A DNA stretch of 24,173 bases from Eubacteriales bacterium. GTDB taxonomy: Bacteria > Bacillota_A > Clostridia > Christensenellales > Aristaeellaceae. Of this stretch, positions 1-8,046 are shown piece after piece. The notes below the pieces were generated by a model, which saw only the letters and a program-made list of their open reading frames with translations, did no database searches and was not told where the DNA came from. Both the position numbers and the translations under genes were made by a program. The stretch covers positions 1-24,173 of the forward strand of contig JARKQG010000140.1 in the NCBI GenBank assembly GCA_029974035.1, read 5' to 3'. The stretch's first letter is position 1, and each line of letters starts with the position of its first letter.

Positions 1-49
1 ATGGGGGGCGGGGCCCCTCTTGGGGGGCGCCCGGCCCATTTGCTTGCGC

Positions 50-1372
50 TCAGCCCCGGAACAGCACGGTGTTGACAATGGCCTCCAGCCACTCCTGCCG
101 ACCGCTGCCGGGCTGTGCCGCCGCGCCGTTTTTCACCGCCAGGTCGCTGAGCTCCGCAAGGGTAGCCTCCCCCGCGCGGATCTTCCGGCCCAGCGGGGAA
201 TCAAAGCTTCCGTACCGCTCGGCCACAAAGGCGTCGATGCGCCCGTCCTCGATCAATTCCGCCGCCTTGATCAGCCCCAGCGCGAAACTGTCCATGCCCA
301 GGATGAAGGCCATGAACATGTCCGCATCGGTGTAGCTGGGACGCCGCGTCTTGGCGTCAAAATTGAAGCCGCCGGGAATCCCGCCCGCCTTCAGTACCTC
401 GTACATGCAAAGGGTGGTGTCGTAGACGTCAAAGGGGAACTGGTCGGTATCCCAGCCCAGCAGCTCGTCCCCCTGGTTGGCGTCCACGGAGCCCAGCATG
501 CCGTTCATGGCGGCGATCCTGAGGTCGTGCTGGAAGGTGTGGCCCGCCAGCGTGGCGTGGTTGGCCTCGACGTTCAGCTTGAAGTCCTTGTCCAGGCCGT
601 ACTGGCGCAGAAAGCCGATGGCCGTGGCGGCGTCAAAGTCGTACTGGTGCTTCATCGGCTCCTTGGGCTTGGGCTCCACGAGGAAGGTGCCCGTAAAGCC
701 GATGGAGCGGCCGTAGTCCACCGCCATGCGCATCAGGCGCGCGATGTTCTCCTGTTCAAAGCGCACGTCGGTGTTGAGCAGCGTTTCGTAGCCCTCGCGC
801 CCGCCCCAGAACACGTAGCCCCGGCCACCCAGTTTGACGGTGATGTCGATGGCTTTTTTCACCTGCGCGGCGGCGTGCAGGTACACGTCCAGGCTGTTCG
901 AGGAACCCGCGCCGTTGGCATAGCGAGGGTTGGAAAACAGGTTGGCCGTGCCCCACAGGTTGCGGATGCCGGTTTCATTCATCTTCTCCAGGATGTAGTC
1001 CGAAATCTCGTCCAGGCGGCGGTTGGTCTCCTCCAGCGTGTCCGCCTCGGGCACCAGGTCCAGATCGTGGAAGCAGAAATACCCGATGCCAAGCTTTTGC
1101 ATGAACTCAAACCCCGCGTCCACCTTGGCGCGGGCGTGCTCCATGGTGCCCGGCTTTTGTGCGCCGAAGCGCTTGTCGGCGGTGCCCGCGCCGAACATGT
1201 CCGCGCCCAGCGCCGTCAGGTTGTGCCACCAGGCCATCGCAAAGGGCAGGTGTTCCCGCATGGGCTTGCCCAGGATGATCCGGTCGGGATCGTAGAACTT
1301 GAAGGTCAGCGGGTCTTTGGATCCAGGTCCCGCGTAGGTGACCATGGGGAGCCCCTTGAAAATCTCTGCCAT
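50..1372 (-). CDS. xylA: Xylose isomerase, class II type
   Basis: Cytoplasmic metal-dependent isomerase converting D-xylose to D-xylulose (glucose to fructose as a side activity). The 440-residue product has the usual class II length. Visible family marks are FHDLD with catalytic H102 and D105, the WGGREGYE box near 189-196, the VEPKPKEP box (E233, K235), and metal ligands E269, H272 and D297. The open frame extends 51 codons upstream to 1525, but those residues are basic, low-complexity and unlike the family. The ATG at 1370-1372 follows a strong AAGGAGGA and begins the normal xylA N-terminus. No xylulokinase or xylose transporter lies in the window. The 227 bp to nrdJ is a divergent intergenic region; I found no convincing promoter for xylA there. 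Confidence 0.97.
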   Translation of the reverse strand: MAEIFKGLPMVTYAGPGSKDPLTFKFYDPDRIILGKPMREHLPFAMAWWHNLTALGADMFGAGTADKRFGAQKPGTMEHARAKVDAGFEFMQKLGIGYFCFHDLDLVPEADTLEETNRRLDEISDYILEKMNETGIRNLWGTANLFSNPRYANGAGSSNSLDVYLHAAAQVKKAIDITVKLGGRGYVFWGGREGYETLLNTDVRFEQENIARLMRMAVDYGRSIGFTGTFLVEPKPKEPMKHQYDFDAATAIGFLRQYGLDKDFKLNVEANHATLAGHTFQHDLRIAAMNGMLGSVDANQGDELLGWDTDQFPFDVYDTTLCMYEVLKAGGIPGGFNFDAKTRRPSYTDADMFMAFILGMDSFALGLIKAAELIEDGRIDAFVAERYGSFDSPLGRKIRAGEATLAELSDLAVKNGAAAQPGSGRQEWLEAIVNTVLFRG

Positions 1373-1518
1373 AACAATCCTCCTTGATTGGTATCGCGAC
1401 CGCCTCCGGCAAATCGCCTTTTTCTTCCATACATATAACCGGGTTTTCCTCCGCTGACGCGCGGCGCGGCGCGCCGCCGGACGCCTCGTGCAAATATACC
1501 AGAAATTCTCAGCCGGTC

Positions 1519-1547
1519 TGGACATTTTCTTTTTTAGGGCGTAGAAT
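1519..1547 (+). promoter_or_regulatory. Promoter of nrdJ
   Basis: TGGACA (1519-1524), a 17-bp spacer and TAGAAT (1542-1547) match the sigma-A consensus well. Predicted transcription start is about 1554, giving a leader of roughly 46 nt before the nrdJ ATG. Confidence 0.7.
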
Positions 1548-1561
1548 ACTATATGTTGTAT
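1546..1561. promoter_or_regulatory. NrdR box 1 (putative)
   Basis: The 16-bp near-palindrome ATACTATATGTTGTAT matches about 13 of 16 positions of the NrdR box consensus as I remember it (ACACWATATATWGWGT). It overlaps the nrdJ -10 element and start site, where an NrdR-ATP/dATP repressor would block transcription. A second copy lies 32 bp downstream. No nrdR gene is in the window. Confidence 0.6.
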
Positions 1562-1577
1562 GCAAATGACCCGAAGT

Positions 1578-1593
1578 ATACAAAAGGTGGTAT
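1578..1593. promoter_or_regulatory. NrdR box 2 (putative, weaker)
   Basis: ATACAAAAGGTGGTAT shares 12 of 16 positions with box 1, including the ATAC and GTAT ends, and starts exactly 32 bp from it. Paired NrdR boxes are normally spaced about three helical turns (31-32 bp). The site overlaps the nrdJ ribosome binding site (AAAAGGTGG), which constrains its sequence and may explain the poorer consensus match. Confidence 0.45.
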
Positions 1594-1599
1594 TTTCTC

Positions 1600-3864
1600 A
1601 TGTCGCAGATCAAAGGTTCCCAACCGAAGAGACTGCTGAGCGACGATTTTCTCAGCCGCTACCCCGACCAGCCCGCCCACATGACGCCGCTGGGCCAGTT
1701 CACCTTCTACCGCACCTACGCCCGCTTCCTGAGCGCCGAGGGCCGGCGCGAAACCTGGCGCGAAACGGTGGCTCGGGCCGTGGAATACAACGTGGGGCTG
1801 GACGGGCGGCATCGCGCAAAAATCGGCCTGCCGGTTCCGGACGACTGGCTCAGGCGCGAGGCGGAGGCGCTTTTCGACGCGGTGTTCAACCTCCGGCAGT
1901 TTCCGTCCGGCCGCACGCTTTGGGTGGGCGGCACCCCTGTTTCCGAAACCTACCCGATGGCCAACTACAACTGCAGCTTCACCAACATTGAAAAATGGGA
2001 GGATCTGTGCGAGCTGTTTTACCTGCTGATGCTGGGCAGCGGCGTGGGCTTCAAGTGCACGCCGAAGATGGCGGCAAATCTCAGGCCCATTCGCACCAAC
2101 ACGCGGCTGATCCTTTCGGAATACAACCCCGTACCGGTGGATTACCGCCTGGAGCATACCGACCTCCGGCAGCTGGAAAACGGCTTTGCCAAGATCTACG
2201 TGGGCGACAGCAAGGAGGGTTGGCGGGACGCGCTGGGACAGTATCTGGCGCTGATCACCGAGCCGCGCTACGAGCACGTGCATACCATCAAGGTATCGTT
2301 CAACTCCGTCCGGCCCAAAGGCGAGCGGCTAAAGACCTTCGGCGGCACGGCCTCGGGCCCGGAGCCGCTGCGGGAGATGTTCGCGGGCATCGACGCGGTG
2401 CTGAAAAATAAGATCGACCCCAGCCTGGCGCCCATCAAAACCGACGAGGCCGGCTACGGCCGCGTGCGCCCGATCCACATCCTGGACATCGGCAACCTGA
2501 TCGGCAACAACGTGGTGTCCGGCGGCGTGCGGCGCACCGCGGAAATCTTCCTCTTTGATCCGGAGGACATGGAATGCCTGTTCGCCAAGTACGGCATCAA
2601 CGGCTTCTGGTCGGAACGCCACTTCCGGCAGCACGAGGCGGTCCGGGCGCAGCTGGACCGGATGGGCATCCGCCCGCCCGCCTGGTTTGATGCGCTCTCA
2701 AAAAAGACCTTCGACCCGGCGGTCAACGGCGAGGCACCCTTTTCATTCGGCCGCCCGGGCATCGGCCACCGCCGTCTGTCCAACAACTCCATGGCGCTGA
2801 CCGAAAAGCCCTCCGGCGACATGCTGCACCTGATCTTTCTGATGATCCAGCTGGACGGGGAACCGGGCTTTGTCAATCTGGAAGCCGCCCGGAAGCGCCG
2901 CGAGAACGTGGAGGGGGTGAACCCCTGCGGGGAGATCCTGCTGGATTCCAAAGAGCAGTGCAACCTGACCACGGTCAACCTGTGCGCGTTCCGGAGCGAG
3001 GCGGGGCTGGACCTCGAGGGCGCGAAGCGCGCGCAGGCGCTTTCCGCGCGCGCGGGCCTTCGCATGACGCTGATCGATCTGGAACTGCCGGAGTGGAACG
3101 CGAAGCACAAGCGCGACCGGCTCACCGGCTGCAGCCTGACGGGGGTGATGGACGCCTTCTCGGGCATGGATGAGGCGGCGCAGGACGAGGCTTTGGAGCA
3201 TCTTTCCCGGGCGGCCCGGGATGCCGCGGCGCGATACGCCGATCAGCTGCGCATTCCCGTTCCCCTGCTGACCACCACCATCAAGCCCGAAGGCACGCTG
3301 TCGCTGGTGGCGGGCGGCGTGTCCGCCGGGCTGCACTACGCCCACGCGCCCTACTTCATCCGCCGCATCCGCATCTCCTCCGACGACGCGCTGGCCAGGG
3401 CGGCGCTGGCGCTGGGCTGGAAGGTGCATCCGGAGATCGGCACGCCGGACGACGACATCCAAAAGGCGCGCACGCTGGTGATCGACTTTCCCGTGGCCTC
3501 CGGCGCGGCCGTCACCAAGGGCGACGTGCCCGCCCTGGCGCAGCTGAGGCAGTACATCCGCTTTCAGCGCCACTACACCCAGCACAATTCCAGCAATACC
3601 ATCACCGTGCGGCCCGAGGAATGGGACGGCGTGGAGCGGGCGATCAAAGACGTGTGGGATTCCTTCGTGGGCGTATCCTTCCTGGCCTACGACGGCGGCA
3701 CCTACCAGCTTGCGCCCTACGAGGCCGTCACCCGGGAGCAGTACGAGGCGCTGAAGGCCGCAAGCAAGCCCTTTGATCCGGCGACGCTGAGCCGGTTTGA
3801 GGTGGGCGAATCGGCGGACGTGGAGGACGACGACTGCGCCAGCGGCGCCTGCCCGGTCCGATGA
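1600..3864 (+). CDS. nrdJ: Adenosylcobalamin-dependent ribonucleoside-triphosphate reductase (class II, monomeric)
   Basis: Reduces ribonucleoside triphosphates to deoxyribonucleotides with a B12-generated thiyl radical, independent of oxygen. The 754-residue product lines up with the Lactobacillus leichmannii monomeric enzyme. NPCGE at 441-445 supplies N441, thiyl C443 and E445. C125 and C454 would form the reducible pair, and C443 to C454 keeps the 11-residue spacing of C408/C419. The tail C746-x4-C751 is the shuttle pair equivalent to C731/C736. The ATG at 1600 follows AAAAGGTGG. A strong promoter and paired NrdR-like boxes lie upstream and a strong stem-loop follows the stop. I saw no cobalamin riboswitch in the short leader. 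It appears to be monocistronic. Confidence 0.97.
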   Translation: MSQIKGSQPKRLLSDDFLSRYPDQPAHMTPLGQFTFYRTYARFLSAEGRRETWRETVARAVEYNVGLDGRHRAKIGLPVPDDWLRREAEALFDAVFNLRQFPSGRTLWVGGTPVSETYPMANYNCSFTNIEKWEDLCELFYLLMLGSGVGFKCTPKMAANLRPIRTNTRLILSEYNPVPVDYRLEHTDLRQLENGFAKIYVGDSKEGWRDALGQYLALITEPRYEHVHTIKVSFNSVRPKGERLKTFGGTASGPEPLREMFAGIDAVLKNKIDPSLAPIKTDEAGYGRVRPIHILDIGNLIGNNVVSGGVRRTAEIFLFDPEDMECLFAKYGINGFWSERHFRQHEAVRAQLDRMGIRPPAWFDALSKKTFDPAVNGEAPFSFGRPGIGHRRLSNNSMALTEKPSGDMLHLIFLMIQLDGEPGFVNLEAARKRRENVEGVNPCGEILLDSKEQCNLTTVNLCAFRSEAGLDLEGAKRAQALSARAGLRMTLIDLELPEWNAKHKRDRLTGCSLTGVMDAFSGMDEAAQDEALEHLSRAARDAAARYADQLRIPVPLLTTTIKPEGTLSLVAGGVSAGLHYAHAPYFIRRIRISSDDALARAALALGWKVHPEIGTPDDDIQKARTLVIDFPVASGAAVTKGDVPALAQLRQYIRFQRHYTQHNSSNTITVRPEEWDGVERAIKDVWDSFVGVSFLAYDGGTYQLAPYEAVTREQYEALKAASKPFDPATLSRFEVGESADVEDDDCASGACPVR

Positions 3865-3875
3865 TCCCCCAAAAC

Positions 3876-3913
3876 GCCGCACCCGGCCGCCGGTTTCGGC
3901 GGCCGGGCGCGGC
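3876..3913. terminator. Bidirectional terminator between nrdJ and pyk
   Basis: A perfect 10-bp stem (3882-3891 with 3898-3907, loop GGTTTC) is extended by five more pairs (3876-3880 with 3909-3913) past one mismatch. It sits in the 60-bp gap between convergent genes. On the minus strand it runs into TTTT (3871-3874), on the plus strand into CCCCTTT, so termination toward pyk's downstream side should be the stronger. Confidence 0.8.
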
Positions 3914-3924
3914 CCCTTTGGCGG

Positions 3925-5685
3925 TCACTTGCCGCCGGACATTCCGCTGTCTCCGTTGTAAACCACGCCGTTTTTCGAATCAATGGTGGCGAGACAGCCG
4001 GATTTCAGAAGCTGCGTCGCCTTTTCCGCGCCCGCGATCAGCGGCATGTCCAGCGCGAGGCAGGCGGAGGCCGCGCCGGAATCGGCCATGTCCTCCTCGG
4101 TCACCACGGCACTGGCGCGGCGCATCTCGTGGAGGACGGCGCTGGTCGTCCGGTCGATGACCAGAATGTCTCCGTCGTGAAAGTCCTTGAGATCGTCGGT
4201 CTTGGTCACCACGCACATCCGGGCGGTGATGGGGGCGGAAATGGCGTTGCCGGTTCCGCGCACCAGCGCGGTGCCCAGCACGTGAATCTGAAGCGTGTTG
4301 GTGATTTCGCCCACCCTGTCGGAGGAGCCGGTGATCACGATGATGTCGCCATCCGCCGCGAGGCCCGCCTCCTGCACCTTGGCGGCGGCGTCGTTGAAGA
4401 GCTCGCGGCTGGAGGTCTTGTAATCGTTCATCAGCGGCGTGACCCCCCAGGACAGGGCCAGTTGCCGGTAGGTGCGCGGGATGGGTGTGATGGCCACGAT
4501 GGGCGTGGCCGGGCGGAACCGGGACACCATGCGCGCGGTGGAGCCCGTGCGCGTGACGGTCACGATGGCCGCGGCGCTCAGATCGTGGGCGGTGGTGCAG
4601 GTGGCGTGGGACAGCGCGTTGATGACGCTCTTGTCCAGCCTCGGCTCCGCCGCGTTGAAAAGGCCCTTGTAATCGATGAATTCCTCCGTACGCTCGGCAA
4701 TCTTCGCCATCGTGCGGATGGTTTCCACCGGGTACTTGCCGTTGGCGGTTTCGCCGGAGAGCATCAGCGCGCTGGTGCCGTCGTAAATGGCGTTGGCCAC
4801 GTCCGTGATTTCCGCACGGGTGGGCCGCGGATTGCGCACCATGGACTCCAGCATCTGCGTGGCGGTGATGACCCGCTTGCCCGCGCTGTAACACTGGGTG
4901 ATCAGCTGCTTTTGCAGGTGCGGAAGCTCCTCGAAGGGGATCTCCACGCCCATGTCGCCCCGGGCCACCATGATGCCCGCGGAGAGCCGGATGATCTCGT
5001 CGATGTGGGCGATGCCGGACCGGTTTTCGATCTTGGCGATCAGCTCGATGCCGGTGTCCCCGGAGCGGGCCAGCAGCCGCTTGACGTCCAGCACGTCCTG
5101 CGCGGTGCGCACAAAGGACAGCGCGATATAGTCCAGTTCGTTTTCCACCGCAAAGTGGATGTCCGCCTGGTCCTGCTCGGACAGATAGGGCATGTCTATG
5201 TCCACGCCGGGCACGTTGACGCTTTTGTTGTTGGAAAGCGGCCCGCCGCTGACCACGCTGCAGGTGATTTCCGGGCCCTTCACGTCCGTCACCGTGAGGC
5301 CGATCAGCCCGTCGTCCAGCATGATGGCGGTGCCCGGGTGCACGTGCTGGGGCAGGTCCGGGTGGTTGATGTAGGCGTGCGCTTCATCGCCGTCGCAGGG
5401 CTCGGCGGTGAGGGTAAACGCGCTCCCCTCCCGGAGCGTGACGCCGCCGTCCTTGAACCGGCCCAGACGGATCTCCGGCCCGCGGGTGTCCAGCATGATG
5501 GCCAGCGGCACATTCATCTCCTCCCGGAGCGCCTTCAGGCGGCTGACCCGCACCAGATGCTCCTCGTGACTCCCGTGGGAAAAATTCAGCCGCGCCACGT
5601 TCATCCCGGCCAGAATCATCTGGCGCAGCGTTTCTTTGTCCTCGGAGGCCGGGCCGATGGTGCACACAATCTTTGTCTTTCGCAT
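3925..5685 (-). CDS. pyk: Pyruvate kinase with C-terminal extension
   Basis: Last step of glycolysis: phosphoenolpyruvate plus ADP gives pyruvate plus ATP. The 586-residue length matches Bacillus-type enzymes, which carry an extra domain of about 110 residues after the usual 470. Visible motifs are MRKTKIVCTIGPAS at the N-terminus, the substrate loop around ARLNFSHG (31-38), LDTRGPEIR (65-73), catalytic K218 in AKIENRSG, and the metal-binding box ARGDMGVEIP (241-250). The extension (about 475-586) ends in an ADSGAA...PLIAGAEKAT segment. The frame is open to 5718, but the ATG at 5683-5685 follows GAGGAG and starts the canonical protein. An extended -10 promoter lies 50 bp upstream. Transcription ends at the shared terminator with nrdJ. 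Confidence 0.97.
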   Translation of the reverse strand: MRKTKIVCTIGPASEDKETLRQMILAGMNVARLNFSHGSHEEHLVRVSRLKALREEMNVPLAIMLDTRGPEIRLGRFKDGGVTLREGSAFTLTAEPCDGDEAHAYINHPDLPQHVHPGTAIMLDDGLIGLTVTDVKGPEITCSVVSGGPLSNNKSVNVPGVDIDMPYLSEQDQADIHFAVENELDYIALSFVRTAQDVLDVKRLLARSGDTGIELIAKIENRSGIAHIDEIIRLSAGIMVARGDMGVEIPFEELPHLQKQLITQCYSAGKRVITATQMLESMVRNPRPTRAEITDVANAIYDGTSALMLSGETANGKYPVETIRTMAKIAERTEEFIDYKGLFNAAEPRLDKSVINALSHATCTTAHDLSAAAIVTVTRTGSTARMVSRFRPATPIVAITPIPRTYRQLALSWGVTPLMNDYKTSSRELFNDAAAKVQEAGLAADGDIIVITGSSDRVGEITNTLQIHVLGTALVRGTGNAISAPITARMCVVTKTDDLKDFHDGDILVIDRTTSAVLHEMRRASAVVTEEDMADSGAASACLALDMPLIAGAEKATQLLKSGCLATIDSKNGVVYNGDSGMSGGK

Positions 5686-5731
5686 GGTATCGCTCCTCGC
5701 GCAGTCGCACACAATCATTCTTTACGCCAGA

Positions 5732-5760
5732 ATTATAGCAGAAAAACGCGCGGTTGTGGT
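5732..5760 (-). promoter_or_regulatory. Promoter of pyk
   Basis: Reading the minus strand, TGC-TATAAT is a perfect extended -10 (TATAAT complements 5732-5737). A 17-bp spacer upstream gives only ACCACA (5755-5760) as -35, weak, as is common for extended -10 promoters. Confidence 0.65.
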
Positions 5761-5791
5761 TAAGTCCCGTGGAGGAGAAAAGGTTAAATCC
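5758..5791. repeat. Direct repeat between divergent pyk and hydantoinase-like promoters
   Basis: GGTTAAGTCC (5758-5767) and GGTTAAATCC (5782-5791) match at 9 of 10 bases with a 24-bp start-to-start spacing. The first copy overlaps the pyk -35 region. The pair may be a regulator binding site; the regulator is unknown. Confidence 0.35.
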
Positions 5792-5817
5792 ATCAGGAAA
5801 CAGCTTGTTCACGTAAC

Positions 5818-5846
5818 TTGACGAAGGGCATTCCATCCTGTATAGT
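5818..5846 (+). promoter_or_regulatory. Promoter of the hydantoinase/oxoprolinase-like gene
   Basis: TTGACG (5818-5823), a 17-bp spacer and TATAGT (5841-5846): ten of twelve consensus bases at optimal spacing. The predicted start, near 5853, leaves a leader of about 47 nt. Confidence 0.75.
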
Positions 5847-5899
5847 GTGGTCGATGCCTTTGCGGCGAGAAGGCGCGGCACTACGGAAAAGGACAGGTA

Positions 5900-7906
5900 T
5901 TGATCGACATGGACAGACCCTACGGAATCGGCATCGACACCGGCGGCACCTATACCGACGCGGTGGTGTATGATTTTGAGCGCGGAAGCATCCTGGATTC
6001 CTCCAAGGCGCTGACCACGCGGGACGACCTTTCCCAGGGCATTCTGGCGGCGCTGGACGCCCTCGACGGCCGCCTCCTTGGGCGGGCGGGCATGGTTTCC
6101 CTCTCCACAACGCTCGCCACCAACGCCTGCGTCGAGGGCAAGGGCGGGCGGGCAAAGCTGCTCTTCATCGGCGTGGACAAAAAGACGGTGGACTGGGTGG
6201 GCGCAGAGGCGGGGCTGACCGATCCGGACAGCGTGTACTGCCTGGATGCCCGGATTGCGGCGGACGGGCGCATCCTTCAGGCGCCCGACTGGGACGCCTT
6301 CTTCCGGGACAGCGCGGCCTGGTTTTCCGACGCCGACGCGCTGGCCATCGTCGCGCTCAATGCCGCCGCAAACGGCGCGGTGCTGGAAAGGGAAGCGCTG
6401 CGCCTCGTTTCGGACCGTCATCACCTTCCGGCCGTCTGCGGACACGAGCTGTTCAGCGACCTGGACGCCGTGCGGCGCGGCGCCAGCGCGCTGCTCAACG
6501 GGCGGCTGATCCCGGTGCTGGCAGAATTCCTGGAGGCAATCCGCCGCGCGCTGCGCGCGCGGAACCTGGACGTTCCGGTATCGATCGTGCGCAGCGACGG
6601 CAGCCTGATGAGCGAGCGCTTTACCGGCGTGCGTCCGGTGGAAACCATCCTCTGCGGCCCGGCGGCGTCCATCGTCGGCGCGCAGGCGCTCTCCGGCGAG
6701 GACGAAGCGGTGATCGTGGACATGGGCGGTACCACCACCGACATCGCGCTGATCCGCCGCGGCGCGGCGGTCAAGGCCGAAAGCGGCATCTCCATCGGTT
6801 CCTGGCGTACCTTTGTCAAAGGCGTCTATGTGGAAACCCTGGGGCTGGGCGGCGACAGCGCCGTGCGCCGCGACCGGCGGGACAGCCTGATGCTCGACAC
6901 CGCGCGGGCCATCCCGCTTTCGGTGGCGTCCAGCCGCTATGGCGGCATTGCGCCCGCGCTGAAAAAGCTGATCGCCGCCCGCGGGCGGCACTCGCTGCCG
7001 CTCCACGAATTCTTTGTACTGGTCCGTGACATCCGCAACCGTCCCGGCTACACCCCGGAGGAGAAGCGCTTTTGCGAGGCGCTGTCCGGCGGACCGCTGA
7101 TCTACGAGGACGCCGCCCGCGCCGTCAATCGGGACGCCTACAGCCTTGATGCCGGCCGGCTCGAGCGGGAGGGCGTGGTGATGCGCGCGGGACTGACGCC
7201 CACCGATATCATGCACATCAAGGGCGACTTCGCCGCCTTTGACCGCGAGGCAGCCGCGCTGGGCGCGCAGTTTGTCGCCGCCTCCTCGGGGCTGAGCCCG
7301 GAAGCCCTCTGCGACTGGGTGTACGGCGAGATCAAGCGAAAGTTGTACCTTGCCATCGCGGGCATTCTGATAAAAGAAGAAATGCCCGCGCTCCACAAGG
7401 CCGGCGTTTCGGGCGATCTGACGGCCTTTCTCAACCGGGCGTGGGCGATGTCCGGGACCGACGGGCGCGGCACGCGCTTTCTCGTGACGACGGATTCGGC
7501 GCTGGTGGGCGTCGGCGCGCCGGTACACATCTTTCTTGCGGATGTGGCGCGGGCGCTGGGCACCCGGAGCGTGGTGCCCGGCCACGCGGGCGTGGCCAAC
7601 GCGCTGGGCGCGGTGGCCGGCAACGTGTCGGCCGAGGGCCGCGCGACCATCCGGCCGGAGGGCGAGGGCTTTTTGGTGATCGGTGCCGCCGAGCGCGGCG
7701 GTGCCGAATCGCTGGAGGCGGCGACGGCCCTTGCCCGGAAGATGGCCGAGCGCGCGGCGGTGGACGAGGCGCGCCGGCGCGGCGCGGCGGGGGCACTGAT
7801 GGTGCGCTTTTCGGAGAAGCCGCTGGTTTCCTCCACCGGCTACGGCGGCGACATCTTCATCGAAAGCACGGTGCTTGCCGCGGCCATCGGGAAGATCGGG
7901 CTGTAG
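5900..7906 (+). CDS. Orphan hydantoinase/oxoprolinase (HyuA-like) family protein
   Basis: Member of the HyuA/oxoprolinase/acetone carboxylase-beta ATPase family. These proteins use ATP to activate amides, lactams or ketones; the substrate here is unknown. The 668-residue product has the first phosphate loop GIDTGGTYTD (11-20) and the second DMGGTTTDIAL from D274, plus family landmarks LSTTLATNA, LCGPAAS and a PGHAGVANALGAV segment near the end. Start choice: AAAAGGA (5887-5893) lies 6 nt before TTG 5900 but 15 nt before ATG 5909, so TTG is preferred and the alternative is three codons shorter. HyuA proteins usually act with a HyuB partner; none is present. The gene has its own promoter and a following stem-loop, so it looks monocistronic. 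Confidence 0.88.
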   Translation: MIDMDRPYGIGIDTGGTYTDAVVYDFERGSILDSSKALTTRDDLSQGILAALDALDGRLLGRAGMVSLSTTLATNACVEGKGGRAKLLFIGVDKKTVDWVGAEAGLTDPDSVYCLDARIAADGRILQAPDWDAFFRDSAAWFSDADALAIVALNAAANGAVLEREALRLVSDRHHLPAVCGHELFSDLDAVRRGASALLNGRLIPVLAEFLEAIRRALRARNLDVPVSIVRSDGSLMSERFTGVRPVETILCGPAASIVGAQALSGEDEAVIVDMGGTTTDIALIRRGAAVKAESGISIGSWRTFVKGVYVETLGLGGDSAVRRDRRDSLMLDTARAIPLSVASSRYGGIAPALKKLIAARGRHSLPLHEFFVLVRDIRNRPGYTPEEKRFCEALSGGPLIYEDAARAVNRDAYSLDAGRLEREGVVMRAGLTPTDIMHIKGDFAAFDREAAALGAQFVAASSGLSPEALCDWVYGEIKRKLYLAIAGILIKEEMPALHKAGVSGDLTAFLNRAWAMSGTDGRGTRFLVTTDSALVGVGAPVHIFLADVARALGTRSVVPGHAGVANALGAVAGNVSAEGRATIRPEGEGFLVIGAAERGGAESLEAATALARKMAERAAVDEARRRGAAGALMVRFSEKPLVSSTGYGGDIFIESTVLAAAIGKIGL

Positions 7907-7918
7907 CGGCCGCGCACT

Positions 7919-7952
7919 CCGTCCGTCGCTTTCGCAAAAAGGCGGCGGACGG
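7919..7952 (+). terminator. Putative terminator of the hydantoinase-like gene
   Basis: An 11-bp stem (7919-7929 with 7942-7952, one G-T pair) encloses a 12-nt loop and is followed by CTTTGTG. The stem is strong but the T-run is short, so efficiency is uncertain. Confidence 0.5.
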
Positions 7953-7975
7953 CTTTGTGCGCCCCGGCAAAAAAC

Positions 7976-8004
7976 TTGCTTTTCAGGGCAGAATATGTTA
8001 AAAT
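7976..8004 (+). promoter_or_regulatory. Promoter of the Nudix-fold gene
   Basis: TTGCTT (7976-7981), a 17-bp spacer and TGT-TAAAAT (-10 at 7999-8004 with an extended TG). Predicted start is about 8011. Confidence 0.65.
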
Positions 8005-8046
8005 TCCATCAGAGGGGTAGCGGCAAAAAGAAAGGTGGTTATGCCG

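Noticed and set aside
1..49. G- and C-rich segment after the xylA stop that might be a terminator
   Set aside because: Several short imperfect pairings are possible but no clean stem with a T-run, and the region is cut by the window edge.
20..1387. Long plus-strand open frame of 455 codons opposite xylA
   Set aside because: It mirrors the xylA reading frame on the GC-rich opposite strand, has no ribosome binding site or recognisable domain, and xylA on the minus strand is unmistakable.
1466..1477. Perfect 12-bp GC palindrome GCGGCGCGCCGC in the xylA/nrdJ intergenic region
   Set aside because: It has no loop, no T-run and sits in very GC-rich sequence where such palindromes arise by chance; an operator role for xylA cannot be supported.
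1548..1599. Cobalamin riboswitch for the B12-dependent nrdJ
   Set aside because: The leader is about 46 nt, far too short for a cobalamin aptamer, and no B12-box-like sequence was seen.
4129..5763. Plus-strand frame of 544 codons opposite pyruvate kinase
   Set aside because: Shadow of pyk: composition dominated by G, H, V, R and D, no domain, and it would run through the pyk promoter.
5384..7585. Minus-strand frame of 733 codons spanning pyk start, promoters and the hydantoinase-like gene
   Set aside because: It crosses two strong genes and two divergent promoters, and shows only low-complexity Arg/His/Gly-rich sequence.
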